NCBI GenBank assembly: GCA_018399075.1
Contig: CP073763.1
Coordinates: forward strand, 806,001-870,000
Reading direction: 5' to 3'
DNA length: 64,000 nt
From: Simkaniaceae bacterium
Lineage (GTDB): Bacteria; Chlamydiota; Chlamydiia; Chlamydiales; Simkaniaceae
In this document: one piece after another, positions 44,169 to 52,684 of the stretch
Layout of the letters: the number at the start of each line of letters is the position of its first letter
Position numbering within the stretch: position 1 is the stretch's first letter
The notes under the pieces: model-generated
Database searches by the model: none
Told to the model about the DNA's origin: nothing
Seen by the model: only the letters and a program-made list of their open reading frames with translations
Made by a program: the position numbers and the translations under genes

Positions 44169-45313
44169 TGAAAGCATTAGTTATAGGTCTTGGAATTAGT
44201 GGAAGGGGAGCAGCAAAACTGCTACTCAAAAACGGGTATGATGTGATCGCTGTGGATCAAAAACCACAGGAAATGGAAGGGGTGAAGGTCCTTCCTGAAT
44301 CGGCAGAGATTGAAGAGGTGGATTTGACTATTTTATCCCCGGGGATTTCGAAAGATCATCCACAAGCAAAGGTGCGCGAAGTGATAGGGGAAGCCGAACT
44401 GGCGATGCGGATGCTTAAAAATCGCGCTATTGGGATTACGGGAACCAATGGGAAGACAACCCTTACACTCCTTTTAACTCACATTCTTAAGCATGCGGGA
44501 ATCAAAGCGCGCGCTTTGGGAAATGTGGGAACAAGTATTGCAGAATATGCTTGCAATCCAGATCCCGATGAACTACTTGTTATTGAACTCAGCTCCTATC
44601 AACTTGAAACGATGACGACAAGAGGGTTTGATTATGGAATTATTACAAACATTTCTCCAGATCATCTAGATCGGTATGATAGTTTTGATGACTATAAGAA
44701 AACAAAATATCGACTAAGAGATTTAATAAAAGAAGGAACTATTTTTGACGAGGATTCTTATTTACAACTAACGGAGAACGAGAGATACTGGCAAATACAG
44801 TGTGATTACCTCCTCCGTGCTGCATGGGCGACTTCTCAAAAACTAGGGATTTCCTGGGAGATTTTTTTAGAGGGAATAAAGACCTTTCAACGCCCCCCTC
44901 ATCGAATGGAAAGGGTGCGCGTGCTAAATGGGATCACATTTATTAACGATAGCAAGGGGACCAACACCCAAGCTGTTCTTTATGGCTTGTCCCAATTAAA
45001 AGGACCTGTCCTTTTAATTGCTGGAGGAAAAGGAAAGGGAGAGACCTTTGAGAAATGGAAAGAACCGTTTCAAGAAAAGGTTAGAAAAGTGTTTGCCATT
45101 GGAGAGACTGCTGCAGAGCTCAAAGAAAAGCTCGAGAATGTTACAGTTTGTAATAGTTTAAAAGAAGCAGTCGATGAGGCTTATAGGGCTTCTGAAAAAG
45201 GAGAGACAATCCTCCTCTCGCCTGGAGCCGCAAGCTTTGATCAATTTCAAAGTTATGAGGAGCGGGGCAAAAAATTTAAAGAGTATGTGAAAAAGCTGAA
45301 GGAAAAACCATGA
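44168..45313 (+). CDS. murD: UDP-N-acetylmuramoylalanine--D-glutamate ligase MurD
   Basis: A 381-residue Mur ligase starting at the TAATG overlap with mraY: MKALVIGLGISGRGAAKLL, LTILSPGISKDHPQ, ATP loop GITGTNGKTTLTLL, VIELSSYQLET, NISPDHLDRYDS and INDSKGTNTQA. It adds D-glutamate to UDP-MurNAc-L-Ala. Compared with E. coli MurD it is short, with a contracted central domain, as in other chlamydiae. Confidence 0.96.
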   Translation: MKALVIGLGISGRGAAKLLLKNGYDVIAVDQKPQEMEGVKVLPESAEIEEVDLTILSPGISKDHPQAKVREVIGEAELAMRMLKNRAIGITGTNGKTTLTLLLTHILKHAGIKARALGNVGTSIAEYACNPDPDELLVIELSSYQLETMTTRGFDYGIITNISPDHLDRYDSFDDYKKTKYRLRDLIKEGTIFDEDSYLQLTENERYWQIQCDYLLRAAWATSQKLGISWEIFLEGIKTFQRPPHRMERVRVLNGITFINDSKGTNTQAVLYGLSQLKGPVLLIAGGKGKGETFEKWKEPFQEKVRKVFAIGETAAELKEKLENVTVCNSLKEAVDEAYRASEKGETILLSPGAASFDQFQSYEERGKKFKEYVKKLKEKP

Positions 45314-45957
45314 ACCGAAGAGACATCATTATCGTCGCCGTCCTTATCAATGCAGGACTCCTTGTAACCCTCTTTGTCAGCTCTCTGAAAAAAGAGACAG
45401 GAATGGACCTTGTATCTTCAGAGCCAATCAAAGAACAGGTCGACATTGCAGCAAAACTCATGCCTCCAAGAGAGAAAGGGGGAGACCAGGTTGATCAAGT
45501 GATTAGCAAATATACAGCCATGGCAAAAGTCGAAGAGAAAAAAGAGGAAGCTCTTTTTCCACCAGTCTTAACTCCGACCAAGAAAGAAGAAGAAAAACCC
45601 GCTTTTAAAGCTCCTGTGAAGACACCCCTTCGCGTTGTAACTGTTGAAAAAGGGGATGTTCTCGAGAAGATTGCTAGAAGTCATGGTGTGAGCGTTGATG
45701 AAATCATGAAGCTAAATAACCTCTCTAATTCTCGCTTGCAGATTGGACAAGAGTTAAAGCTTCCTGAGAAAAAAGCTCAGAAAAAAGAGACTAAGAAAGA
45801 AGAAGATGGTAAATATTATGTAGTGAAAGGGGGCGATAGTCCTTGGACAATTGCGCAAAAACACCACATGCAGGTAGAAGAACTTCTGAAACTCAATAAT
45901 ATTGATGAGGAAAAAGCTAAACGGCTCCGTCCTGGGGACCGTTTAAAGATAAAATGA
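45310..45957 (+). CDS. LysM-repeat cell-wall-associated protein (NlpD/CT759 position)
   Basis: A 215-residue protein with an N-terminal membrane anchor (IIIVAVLINAGLLVTLFVSS), a charged linker, and two LysM modules: VVTVEKGDVLEKIARSHGVS...ELKLP and YYVVKGGDSPWTIAQKHHMQ...RLKIK. It lies between murD and ftsW, the place of NlpD (CT759) in Chlamydia. There is no M23 endopeptidase domain, so it can only bind peptidoglycan or activate an amidase. Four-base overlaps at both ends. Confidence 0.88.
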   Translation: MNRRDIIIVAVLINAGLLVTLFVSSLKKETGMDLVSSEPIKEQVDIAAKLMPPREKGGDQVDQVISKYTAMAKVEEKKEEALFPPVLTPTKKEEEKPAFKAPVKTPLRVVTVEKGDVLEKIARSHGVSVDEIMKLNNLSNSRLQIGQELKLPEKKAQKKETKKEEDGKYYVVKGGDSPWTIAQKHHMQVEELLKLNNIDEEKAKRLRPGDRLKIK

Positions 45958-47060
45958 GAAGCGTTTACTTTCTCCTCTCTTTTGTCACGATCCTTTTTGC
46001 GATCGGAATCTTAATGGTTTTCGACACCACTTCTGCTGAAGTGATCGATCGGAGCTTAAATATCAGCACCCATCATGCCCTTATTAAGCAGCTTATTTAT
46101 GGGTGTTTGGGTGTAATCTTAGCACTCCTTGTCTATTTTTTTGGGTACAGAAAACTTTTAGATTTTGCTCCCTATCTATTTTATGGGTGCACCCTCTGTT
46201 TGGTCTTAGTTTTTCTCCCTGGACTAGGGCGAGCTTTAAATGGAGCTCACCGGTGGATTTTTTTCGGACCTATTTCCTTTCAGCCCTCTGAATTTATGAA
46301 GGTGATTGCCCCTCTTTATTTTATTCATCTTTATTTAAAACATGAAAAGATGACTTTAAAGCAGTTTTATCTGATTATCTTGAGACTATCAGTCCCCTTA
46401 TTCTTGATCCTTATTGAGCCAGACAATGGAGCTGTAGCGATCATCATAGCAACATTGATGGCCCTCTTCTTTTTATGCCGAGTGAAGTGGCTTTATTGGC
46501 TACTACCCGTTCTCTTTTTAGTTTGTCTTGGGGGGGTGGCAGCTTCTCAGATGGCTCATGTGAAACAGAGAATTCGGGTTTATCTTCATCCAGAAGTTGA
46601 CCTATTAGGAAAAGGACACCAACCCTACCAAGCTAAAATTGCAACGGGATCAGGACGCCTTTTTGGTCGAGGGGTAGGAGAAAGTCTTCAAAAGCTAAAC
46701 TATTTGCCAGAAGCACGCAGTGATTATATTGCTGCGATTTATGCAGAAGAATTAGGATTTATAGGAGTCCTCTTTTTGGTACTCCTTTATCTCTCAATTG
46801 CTTATAGTGGCTTTCATATTGCTCTAAAAGCAGGGTCAAAAGGAGGATTTTACGTCGCAAGTGTGATGATTTTCCTTATTTCTTTTCAGGCTTTTTTAAA
46901 TTTAGGGGTAGTTTCGGGGCTCCTTCCGAGCAAAGGAACAAATCTTCCCTTTTTTAGCCAGGGAGGGTCCTCTTTACTGGCAAATAGTATTGCGATAGCT
47001 CTTATTATGAGCGCACGAAGAGTGAAGGAAAAAACATGGATGAAACTGGAAGAGGCTTAA
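45954..47060 (+). CDS. ftsW: SEDS glycosyltransferase FtsW
   Basis: A 368-residue SEDS-family protein with about ten membrane segments. Motifs: GRALNGAHRWIFFGPISFQP, IEPDNGAVAIIIAT, YQAKIATGSGRLFGRGVGES, LPEARSDYIAAIYAEELGFI and VSGLLPSKGTNLPFFSQGGS. SEDS proteins polymerise lipid II at the septum with a class B PBP. In chlamydiae, which lack FtsZ, this cluster supports a transient septal peptidoglycan ring. Confidence 0.95.
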   Translation: MRSVYFLLSFVTILFAIGILMVFDTTSAEVIDRSLNISTHHALIKQLIYGCLGVILALLVYFFGYRKLLDFAPYLFYGCTLCLVLVFLPGLGRALNGAHRWIFFGPISFQPSEFMKVIAPLYFIHLYLKHEKMTLKQFYLIILRLSVPLFLILIEPDNGAVAIIIATLMALFFLCRVKWLYWLLPVLFLVCLGGVAASQMAHVKQRIRVYLHPEVDLLGKGHQPYQAKIATGSGRLFGRGVGESLQKLNYLPEARSDYIAAIYAEELGFIGVLFLVLLYLSIAYSGFHIALKAGSKGGFYVASVMIFLISFQAFLNLGVVSGLLPSKGTNLPFFSQGGSSLLANSIAIALIMSARRVKEKTWMKLEEA

Positions 47061-48148
47061 ATATTATCATTGCGGCTGGAGGAACAGGTGGTCACCTTTT
47101 CCCAGCTCAGGCTTTAGCTTTAGAACTTATTCAAAAACACCCTGATATTCGTATTACTTTTATTGGGGCAGGGCTGAAGAAAAACCCCTACTTTAAAAAG
47201 GATCTGTTCCCTTTCGTAGATATCCAAAGCGGAACGCCTTTTAGAAAACAGCCCCTCCATATCATTAAAGCTCTTTTAAAAATTTCACAAGGGATCGCTA
47301 ACTGTTTTAAGTTTATGGGAAAAAAGAAACCCGATCTTATTGTAGGGTTTGGGAGTTATCACACATTTCCAGCAATTTATGCTGCAAAATTAAAAAAGAT
47401 TCCTATCATCATCTTTGAGAGTAATGCTCTTCCTGGACGTGTTAATCGCTTTTGCTCTAAGTGGGCAAAGGTTTCAGCCATTCAGTTTTCTCATGCTTCT
47501 GAGTATTTAAAATCTAAGAGTGTCTGTGTTCAGATGCCCCTTCTAAAAAAGGAAGAGGGAGTTTCAAAAAAAGAAGCACGGGCCTATTTTGGTTTAGAGG
47601 AAGAAAAGTTAACCTTCCTTATTTTTGGAGGGTCTCAAGGAGCTCAATCGATTAACCGCTTTATTTGTGGAGCGTTAGAACCACTGATTCAGAATGGAAT
47701 TCAATTCCAAGTCATCCATATCGTTGGCAATCCAGAGCGCGCAGGGAAACTTGAAGAAGTTTATAAAAAAAATCAGATTTCTGCTTCAGTTAAAGTCTTT
47801 GAAGAGAAGATGGAGTATGCTTGGGCAGCAGCAGACCTTAATATTTCTAGAGCAGGATCTGCAACCCTTGCTGAGCTCATAGAATTTACCGTTCCAAGTA
47901 TTCTTATTCCTTATCCGTTCGGAACAGAAAATCATCAGTCAAAAAATGCCGCATTTGTTACAGATGAGATTAAAGGAGCGGTTACTTTGGAAGAGAAAGG
48001 ACTTCGAGGGGTTATCTTAGCTGAGGCGATTATGCGACTACTTGATAATGATCGAGAGATTTTAAAAGAAATGAAAGGGGCTCTCCGGAGCTTTAAAGAA
48101 GAAGAAAATAAACAAGACCTCTGTTCAGTCGTACTTAAAACGCTATGA
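47036..48148 (+). CDS. murG: UDP-GlcNAc:lipid I N-acetylglucosaminyltransferase MurG
   Basis: A 370-residue GT28 enzyme: IIAAGGTGGHLFPAQALALE, VGFGSYHTFPAIYAAKL, ESNALPGRVNRFCSKWAKVS, LIFGGSQGAQSINRF, the UDP-GlcNAc site SRAGSATLAELIEFTVPSIL and PFGTENHQSKNAAF. It converts lipid I to lipid II at the inner membrane. The ATG at 47036, with AAGGA upstream, overlaps ftsW by 25 bases. Confidence 0.96.
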   Translation: MDETGRGLNIIIAAGGTGGHLFPAQALALELIQKHPDIRITFIGAGLKKNPYFKKDLFPFVDIQSGTPFRKQPLHIIKALLKISQGIANCFKFMGKKKPDLIVGFGSYHTFPAIYAAKLKKIPIIIFESNALPGRVNRFCSKWAKVSAIQFSHASEYLKSKSVCVQMPLLKKEEGVSKKEARAYFGLEEEKLTFLIFGGSQGAQSINRFICGALEPLIQNGIQFQVIHIVGNPERAGKLEEVYKKNQISASVKVFEEKMEYAWAAADLNISRAGSATLAELIEFTVPSILIPYPFGTENHQSKNAAFVTDEIKGAVTLEEKGLRGVILAEAIMRLLDNDREILKEMKGALRSFKEEENKQDLCSVVLKTL

Positions 48149-49452
48149 CAAAATCATTTCATTTTTTAGGCATTGGGGGAATTGGGATGAGCGCGCTTGC
48201 TCATATCCTTTTAGAGAAAGGAACTGTTGTTTCAGGAACGGATCTTTCAGACATTTCTTCCTTAGAAAAGTTTGGGGTTAAACGGTCTGATCGTCTCCCA
48301 AGCAAGGCAACGGTTGTCTATAGCACAGCAATTGCACCTAGCCACCCCAGTCTCCTTCAAGCAAAGAAAGAAAAACGTCCGATTCTTCATCGATCAGAGC
48401 TGGTCAAGACTCTTCTTGAAGGAAAAAAAGGACTTCTTGTTGCAGGAACTCATGGTAAAACAAGCACTTCCTCTCTTCTGACTTGGGTCCTAATTTCTGC
48501 TGGAATGGATCCTACCTTTGCTGTAGGAGGGATCCTCCAAAATCTTCGGAAAAATGGAGGATATGGAACGGGAGAGACCTTTGTTTTAGAAGCCGATGAA
48601 AGCGATGGTAGCTTTCTAAACTACGTAGGGGAGGGAGCTATTGTTACAAACATTGAAAAAGAACACCTTTCCTTTTGGAAAAATGAAAAAAAACTGATCG
48701 AAGGTTTTCAAACCTTTATGTCCCAAATTAAGAATAAGAAACTCCTTTTTTGGTGCAAAGATGACCCGCTTCTTGCAAAGATCCATCCACCAGGGATTTC
48801 CTATGGGAAAAAGGGTGATTTAAAGCTTCTATCCTGCATGCAAAAAGAGGAGGAAACGATTTTCTCTGCTCAGTTCGAGGGAAAAGTCTATCAAGACATT
48901 CGATTACCATTAATGGGTGAAAAGCTCGCCTTAAATGCATTGGCCGTTTTTGGAATGGCTTTAAAACTTGGGGTCGATGAACAAACTCTTCGAAAAGCAT
49001 TTTTATCGTATAAAGGTGTCAAAAGAAGGCACGAAAAGATTGGCATAGTCAATCGGATTACTATTTATGATGACTACGCCCATCACCCAACAGAGATCAA
49101 GGCGCTTCTCAAAAGTCTAAAAAAAGGGTTTGGAAAGAGAAGGCTTATTGCCCTTTTTCAACCTCACCGTTTTTCTAGAACCCAAGAGCTTCTCACTGAT
49201 TTTAAGGGGGCATTTAAATCTGCTGACTTATCTATTATTACCTCGATTTATCCAGCAGGTGAAAAACCGATTCCTGGGATTACGGGTAAAGCTCTCTTTA
49301 ATCAAGTCAATGAAGGAGATATGCTTTTTTTGGAAAAAGAATGCCTTCTTAGCTATCTTCCCAAAATGCTTATACCTGGAGATGTCCTTGTTACAATTGG
49401 TGCAGGGGATATTACTAAGATTGGCCCAAAACTTCTACAGGCGCTTTTATGA
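48145..49452 (+). CDS. murC: UDP-N-acetylmuramate--L-alanine ligase MurC, not fused to Ddl
   Basis: A 435-residue Mur ligase: FHFLGIGGIGMSALAHILLE, ATP loop VAGTHGKTSTSSLLTW, EADESDGSFLNY, KGVKRRHEKIG and YDDYAHHPTEIKALLKSL. It adds L-Ala to UDP-MurNAc. In Chlamydia the equivalent gene (CT762) is a MurC-Ddl fusion of ~800 residues; here the frame stops after the MurC domain and the next gene is ftsQ, so Ddl must be encoded elsewhere. Confidence 0.96.
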   Translation: MTKSFHFLGIGGIGMSALAHILLEKGTVVSGTDLSDISSLEKFGVKRSDRLPSKATVVYSTAIAPSHPSLLQAKKEKRPILHRSELVKTLLEGKKGLLVAGTHGKTSTSSLLTWVLISAGMDPTFAVGGILQNLRKNGGYGTGETFVLEADESDGSFLNYVGEGAIVTNIEKEHLSFWKNEKKLIEGFQTFMSQIKNKKLLFWCKDDPLLAKIHPPGISYGKKGDLKLLSCMQKEEETIFSAQFEGKVYQDIRLPLMGEKLALNALAVFGMALKLGVDEQTLRKAFLSYKGVKRRHEKIGIVNRITIYDDYAHHPTEIKALLKSLKKGFGKRRLIALFQPHRFSRTQELLTDFKGAFKSADLSIITSIYPAGEKPIPGITGKALFNQVNEGDMLFLEKECLLSYLPKMLIPGDVLVTIGAGDITKIGPKLLQALL

Positions 49453-50204
49453 AATATATTCGTCCCTTAATGCTAGTTTGTTTTGCCCTTCTTTGCATCG
49501 GCTCTTTCTATTTTACCCTGTCTTATTTTGAACAAAGAAAACCTTTGAAGACGCCTATTAGAATTATTGCCCAAACTGGTCCAATAAAAGAAGGGCTTAA
49601 AACGGATTATTTGGCAGAAATCCTTGATCTTTCTATCAATGACCCTAAGTATTTGGATGTTGATGAAGTTGAAAAAATTATCGGAAAAAGTCCTTTGATT
49701 AAGAAGGTTTCTGCTTCCTATTTGAATTCTGAAACACTTTATATTGACTATACTCTTCGTAATCCTACCTTTGCTTTAATAGACCTTGAAAACACGGCCC
49801 TTGACTTTGATGGCCACCTTTTTCCATTAAGTCCCTATTTTACGCCAAAAAAGCTTCCAGAGCTCTATCTTGGACTTAAAGAGGTTGTTTCGTTTGACGA
49901 GCCTTTAAAAGGAAGGAAAATGATTCTTGCCATCGATCTTTACAATCTATTAAAAGAGGAAATCAAACGAATCGACCTTTCGCATCTCAATGAAAAATCT
50001 CTTGGTAAAAGGGAAATTGTTATTATTCTTGAATACGCTGAAAATGTGACCCATACCCTTCGACTTTCTCCAAAAAGGTATAAAGAGGAGCTCGATCACT
50101 ACCTGGATTTTAAGAAGAATGTTCAAGATCAAGGACTGATCATAGACTTAAGAGTCCCAGATCTTGCCTACATCATTTCAGAAGGGAAAAAATCTTCCCT
50201 TTAA
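49449..50204 (+). CDS. ftsQ: cell division protein FtsQ-like (POTRA)
   Basis: A 251-residue single-pass protein: short cytoplasmic start, one membrane helix (PLMLVCFALLCIGSFYFTLS), then a POTRA-like region (YLDVDEVEKIIGKSPLIKKV, then SYLNSETLYIDYTLRNPTFA) and a beta domain (LDFDGHLFPLSPY; GLIIDLRVPDLAYI). FtsQ links early and late divisome parts. The position after murC is that of FtsQ in many bacteria, and a divergent FtsQ is known next to this cluster in Chlamydia. It overlaps the convergent gene by 32 bases. Confidence 0.82.
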   Translation: MKYIRPLMLVCFALLCIGSFYFTLSYFEQRKPLKTPIRIIAQTGPIKEGLKTDYLAEILDLSINDPKYLDVDEVEKIIGKSPLIKKVSASYLNSETLYIDYTLRNPTFALIDLENTALDFDGHLFPLSPYFTPKKLPELYLGLKEVVSFDEPLKGRKMILAIDLYNLLKEEIKRIDLSHLNEKSLGKREIVIILEYAENVTHTLRLSPKRYKEELDHYLDFKKNVQDQGLIIDLRVPDLAYIISEGKKSSL

Positions 50205-50742
50205 GATCACCTGCATTGACTTTTTGCTGGTCAAGACCCTCTTGTAGGGCATGACTAATTGCTTCAGCCTGAATATTAGGCATTTCTGGATTGACTTTTT
50301 GAAGAAGACTTTTCATCATATCCCTAAACTCATCTGGGTTATCCAACTGAGAAAGGTTTACAGCAATTTCAACCTGAGTTGCTTGCATCACAATGCGACT
50401 TTTAGGGTTGGTTTCTGTAAGGTGATCAACAATTCTTCCTATCTCATAAGGAATTTGATCAAGAGTCTTTCGCCCTCCATCGAGGTCTTCCATGAGGGCT
50501 TTAAGTTCTTCACATGCAAGGTTTCCTTCCTCTTGTGTCGCCGTCCCTTTCTCACCAATTTGCATGATATATTGGAGCCCTCTATAACCATCTGAAGGAG
50601 ATGTCGGTTGACGGATCGATTGATACCACGAATAAAAAGCTTCAGCCTGAGCCTGAAATGTTTGCTGCCCAGCACTTGAAACAGTTGCTTTAGGCGTTGT
50701 TCCTGGCATCTGATAATCTGGGATTGGATCAATGTTTCCCAT
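50173..50742 (-). CDS. helical protein of unknown function
   Basis: A 189-residue cytoplasmic-type protein, mainly helical (FQAQAEAFYSWYQSIRQPTS; EELKALMEDLDGGRKTLDQI; FRDMMKSLLQKVNPEMPNIQ). The ATG at 50742 is chosen over an in-frame GTG at 50754 because the strong GGAGG ribosome site lies between them. No signal, membrane segment or recognised motif. Isolated on the minus strand between ftsQ and khpA; its shape would fit a T3S substrate or chaperone, but that is only a guess. Confidence 0.65.
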   Translation of the reverse strand: MGNIDPIPDYQMPGTTPKATVSSAGQQTFQAQAEAFYSWYQSIRQPTSPSDGYRGLQYIMQIGEKGTATQEEGNLACEELKALMEDLDGGRKTLDQIPYEIGRIVDHLTETNPKSRIVMQATQVEIAVNLSQLDNPDEFRDMMKSLLQKVNPEMPNIQAEAISHALQEGLDQQKVNAGDLKGKIFSLLK

Positions 50743-50858
50743 AAGGCCCTCCACATATTATTTTAGCAAAAATAGAATATTATTTCTCTATAAAAATCAA
50801 ACCTTAACCTGTTGTTTATAAATGGTTAGCACAAGTTTTTGGATGCTAAGAATTTCTG

Positions 50859-50887
50859 TTGAAACCTTGCGTAAAACTAGTGCTAAT
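50859..50887 (+). promoter_or_regulatory. putative promoter of khpA
   Basis: TTGAAA, 17 bases, GCTAAT, 41 bases before the start codon; five of six and four of six consensus matches. Confidence 0.4.
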
Positions 50888-50928
50888 GCTAAAGTCTTAG
50901 TTTCAATTCAAACCCAAAACAGGACAGT

Positions 50929-51159
50929 ATGGAAGAATTTGTTGCTTATGTAATCCGGAACTTGGTTGACTCTCCCGATGATGTTAAAATCGATATTTTT
51001 GATGGTTCAAAAAGCTCAGTTGTTGAAATACGAGTCCATGATGATGATGTTGCAAAACTTGTTGGACGACAAGGAAGAACAATTAAAGCATTGCGGCAAA
51101 TCTCAATGACAGTTGCAGCAAGACTAGGAAGAAAAGTCCGTTTAGAAATTGTGCAATAA
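50929..51159 (+). CDS. khpA: KH-domain RNA-binding protein (KhpA/YlqC family)
   Basis: A 76-residue single KH domain of the YlqC/KhpA type: MEEFVAYVIRNLVDSPDDVK, the GxxG loop VGRQGRTIKALRQI, and LGRKVRLEIV. KhpA binds RNA, often with KhpB/Jag, and affects cell length in Gram-positives. AGGAC precedes the ATG and an imperfect terminator hairpin follows. Confidence 0.9.
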   Translation: MEEFVAYVIRNLVDSPDDVKIDIFDGSKSSVVEIRVHDDDVAKLVGRQGRTIKALRQISMTVAARLGRKVRLEIVQ

Positions 51160-51167
51160 TAATCGAA

Positions 51168-51192
51168 AACCCTTCGATTTCAATCGAGGGTT
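51168..51192 (+). terminator. putative terminator after khpA
   Basis: AACCCTTCGAT and ATCGAGGGTT form a stem with one bulged base over a 4-base loop. The T tract after it is poor (GTAATAAATTTT), so efficiency is uncertain. Confidence 0.5.
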
Positions 51193-51244
51193 GTAATAAA
51201 TTTTCTACTATAGTTATTCTGAGGGAAATACATAGGTTATTATT

Positions 51245-51598
51245 ATGTCTGCTGGAATAAACATTCAAATAGAAGAAGATCAGGGAATCTCTATCGTCCG
51301 AATTGAGGGACGAATGGATGCCGCCTCTGCCCCACTTTTGGAGCGAAAGCTTGCTGAGCTAATTAATGGGGGAAAAATAAAACTTGTTCTAGATTTTGCA
51401 AAAGTTGACTATCTCAGTAGCGCAGGAATGCGTCTTCTCTTATCCTCTACAAAAAAGCTGAAGGGCGGTGAGGGTGGTCTCCATCTTTGTTCTGTCAGTG
51501 AAGAAGTGATGGAAATCATTAAGATGGCAGGATTTGAGCGAATCATTCAGATTTTCCCTACTGAGCAAGAAGCGCTCCAAGGATTTTCAAATAAGTGA
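51245..51598 (+). CDS. rsbV: anti-anti-sigma factor RsbV (STAS domain)
   Basis: A 117-residue STAS protein: IVRIEGRMDAASAPLLERKL, LVLDFAKVDYLSSAGMRLLL with the phosphorylatable Ser in LSSAG. RsbV binds the anti-sigma kinase RsbW when unphosphorylated; in chlamydiae the Rsb pathway is thought to control the housekeeping sigma66. The place before miaA equals CT765-CT766. The next gene overlaps by four bases. Confidence 0.93.
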   Translation: MSAGINIQIEEDQGISIVRIEGRMDAASAPLLERKLAELINGGKIKLVLDFAKVDYLSSAGMRLLLSSTKKLKGGEGGLHLCSVSEEVMEIIKMAGFERIIQIFPTEQEALQGFSNK

Positions 51599-52608
51599 GA
51601 AGTGATCTCATTGATGAATATGCTCATCAACCAAACCCTTCAAGACAAAAAATTGATTCCCCAACACAAAGTAATCGGGTAATTGTCATTGCTGGCCCAA
51701 CGGCAACGGGGAAAACGCGGCTATCCCTAGAGTTAGCGCGGATTCTAGGTGGAGAAATCATCTCTGCCGACTCTGTTCAAGTCTATCGTGGAATGGATAT
51801 TGGAACCGCTAAGGCAGCTCCAGAGGAACGGATGGAAATTCCTCATCATCTTATCGATGTTTGTGATCTCTCCGAATCATTCAATGTCGTTCAGTTTTAT
51901 GAAAGAGCAACAGAGATTTGTAGGGAAGTTCAAAGCCGAGGACATATCCCGATTGTAGTAGGGGGAACCGGTTTTTATCTTCATGCCCTTCTCTATGGTC
52001 CTCCTCAAGGACCTCCAGCATCACAAGAAGTTCGTGCCAAATTAGAAGAAGACTTAGAGAAATATGGTGTAGAACCCCTGTATGAAAAGCTATGCAACCT
52101 CGATCCAGACTATGGCAGTACGATTAATCAACGAGACAGGCATAAAATTATCCGTGCCTTAGAAATCATGACGCTCACAGGAAAAAGAGTCAGTGACTTT
52201 CCAAAAAATAGTATTCCCAATCGTCCAAAGGATTTTGATTTTCGCTGTTGGTTTATCTACTTTCCAAAAGAGATCCTTTTTTCTAGGATCGAAATGCGGT
52301 GTGATGAAATGATGTCGCAAGGGTTTATCGAAGAGGTTGAAGAGCTTCTCGATAGGGGACTGCAAGAGAATTTATCTGCTTCTCAGGCCATTGGCTATCG
52401 CCAATGCATTGAGTTTCTCTCCTCTCCTAAAAGTGATGAAGATTGGGAGCATTTTGTCTGGGAGTTTAAAAAAGCCTCTCGTCGCTATGCTAAAAGACAA
52501 TTTACTTGGTTTCGGCGCGAACCACTATTCCGCTGGGTCGATCTTGATATTCATGGCTATCAAAAGGCTCTTGAAATGATCCTTCAAGATTATGAGAGTC
52601 GTTACTAG
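51595..52608 (+). CDS. miaA: tRNA dimethylallyltransferase MiaA
   Basis: A 337-residue enzyme that prenylates A37 of tRNAs reading UNN codons. Motifs: P-loop VIAGPTATGKTRLSLEL, SADSVQVYRGMDIGTAK, HHLIDVCDLSESFNV, VVGGTGFYLHALLYG and AIGYRQCIEFL, RYAKRQFTWFRRE. Starts at GTG 51595 overlapping the rsbV stop; this gives a ~26-residue N-terminal extension, and no closer start codon exists before the P-loop. Confidence 0.95.
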   Translation: MRSDLIDEYAHQPNPSRQKIDSPTQSNRVIVIAGPTATGKTRLSLELARILGGEIISADSVQVYRGMDIGTAKAAPEERMEIPHHLIDVCDLSESFNVVQFYERATEICREVQSRGHIPIVVGGTGFYLHALLYGPPQGPPASQEVRAKLEEDLEKYGVEPLYEKLCNLDPDYGSTINQRDRHKIIRALEIMTLTGKRVSDFPKNSIPNRPKDFDFRCWFIYFPKEILFSRIEMRCDEMMSQGFIEEVEELLDRGLQENLSASQAIGYRQCIEFLSSPKSDEDWEHFVWEFKKASRRYAKRQFTWFRREPLFRWVDLDIHGYQKALEMILQDYESRY

Positions 52609-52684
52609 ATAGCATCACTACTAATCTTTTTCATAATATTATTCACTGTGTTATGTGTAAGAAAAAGATGCAAAGGATTTATTA

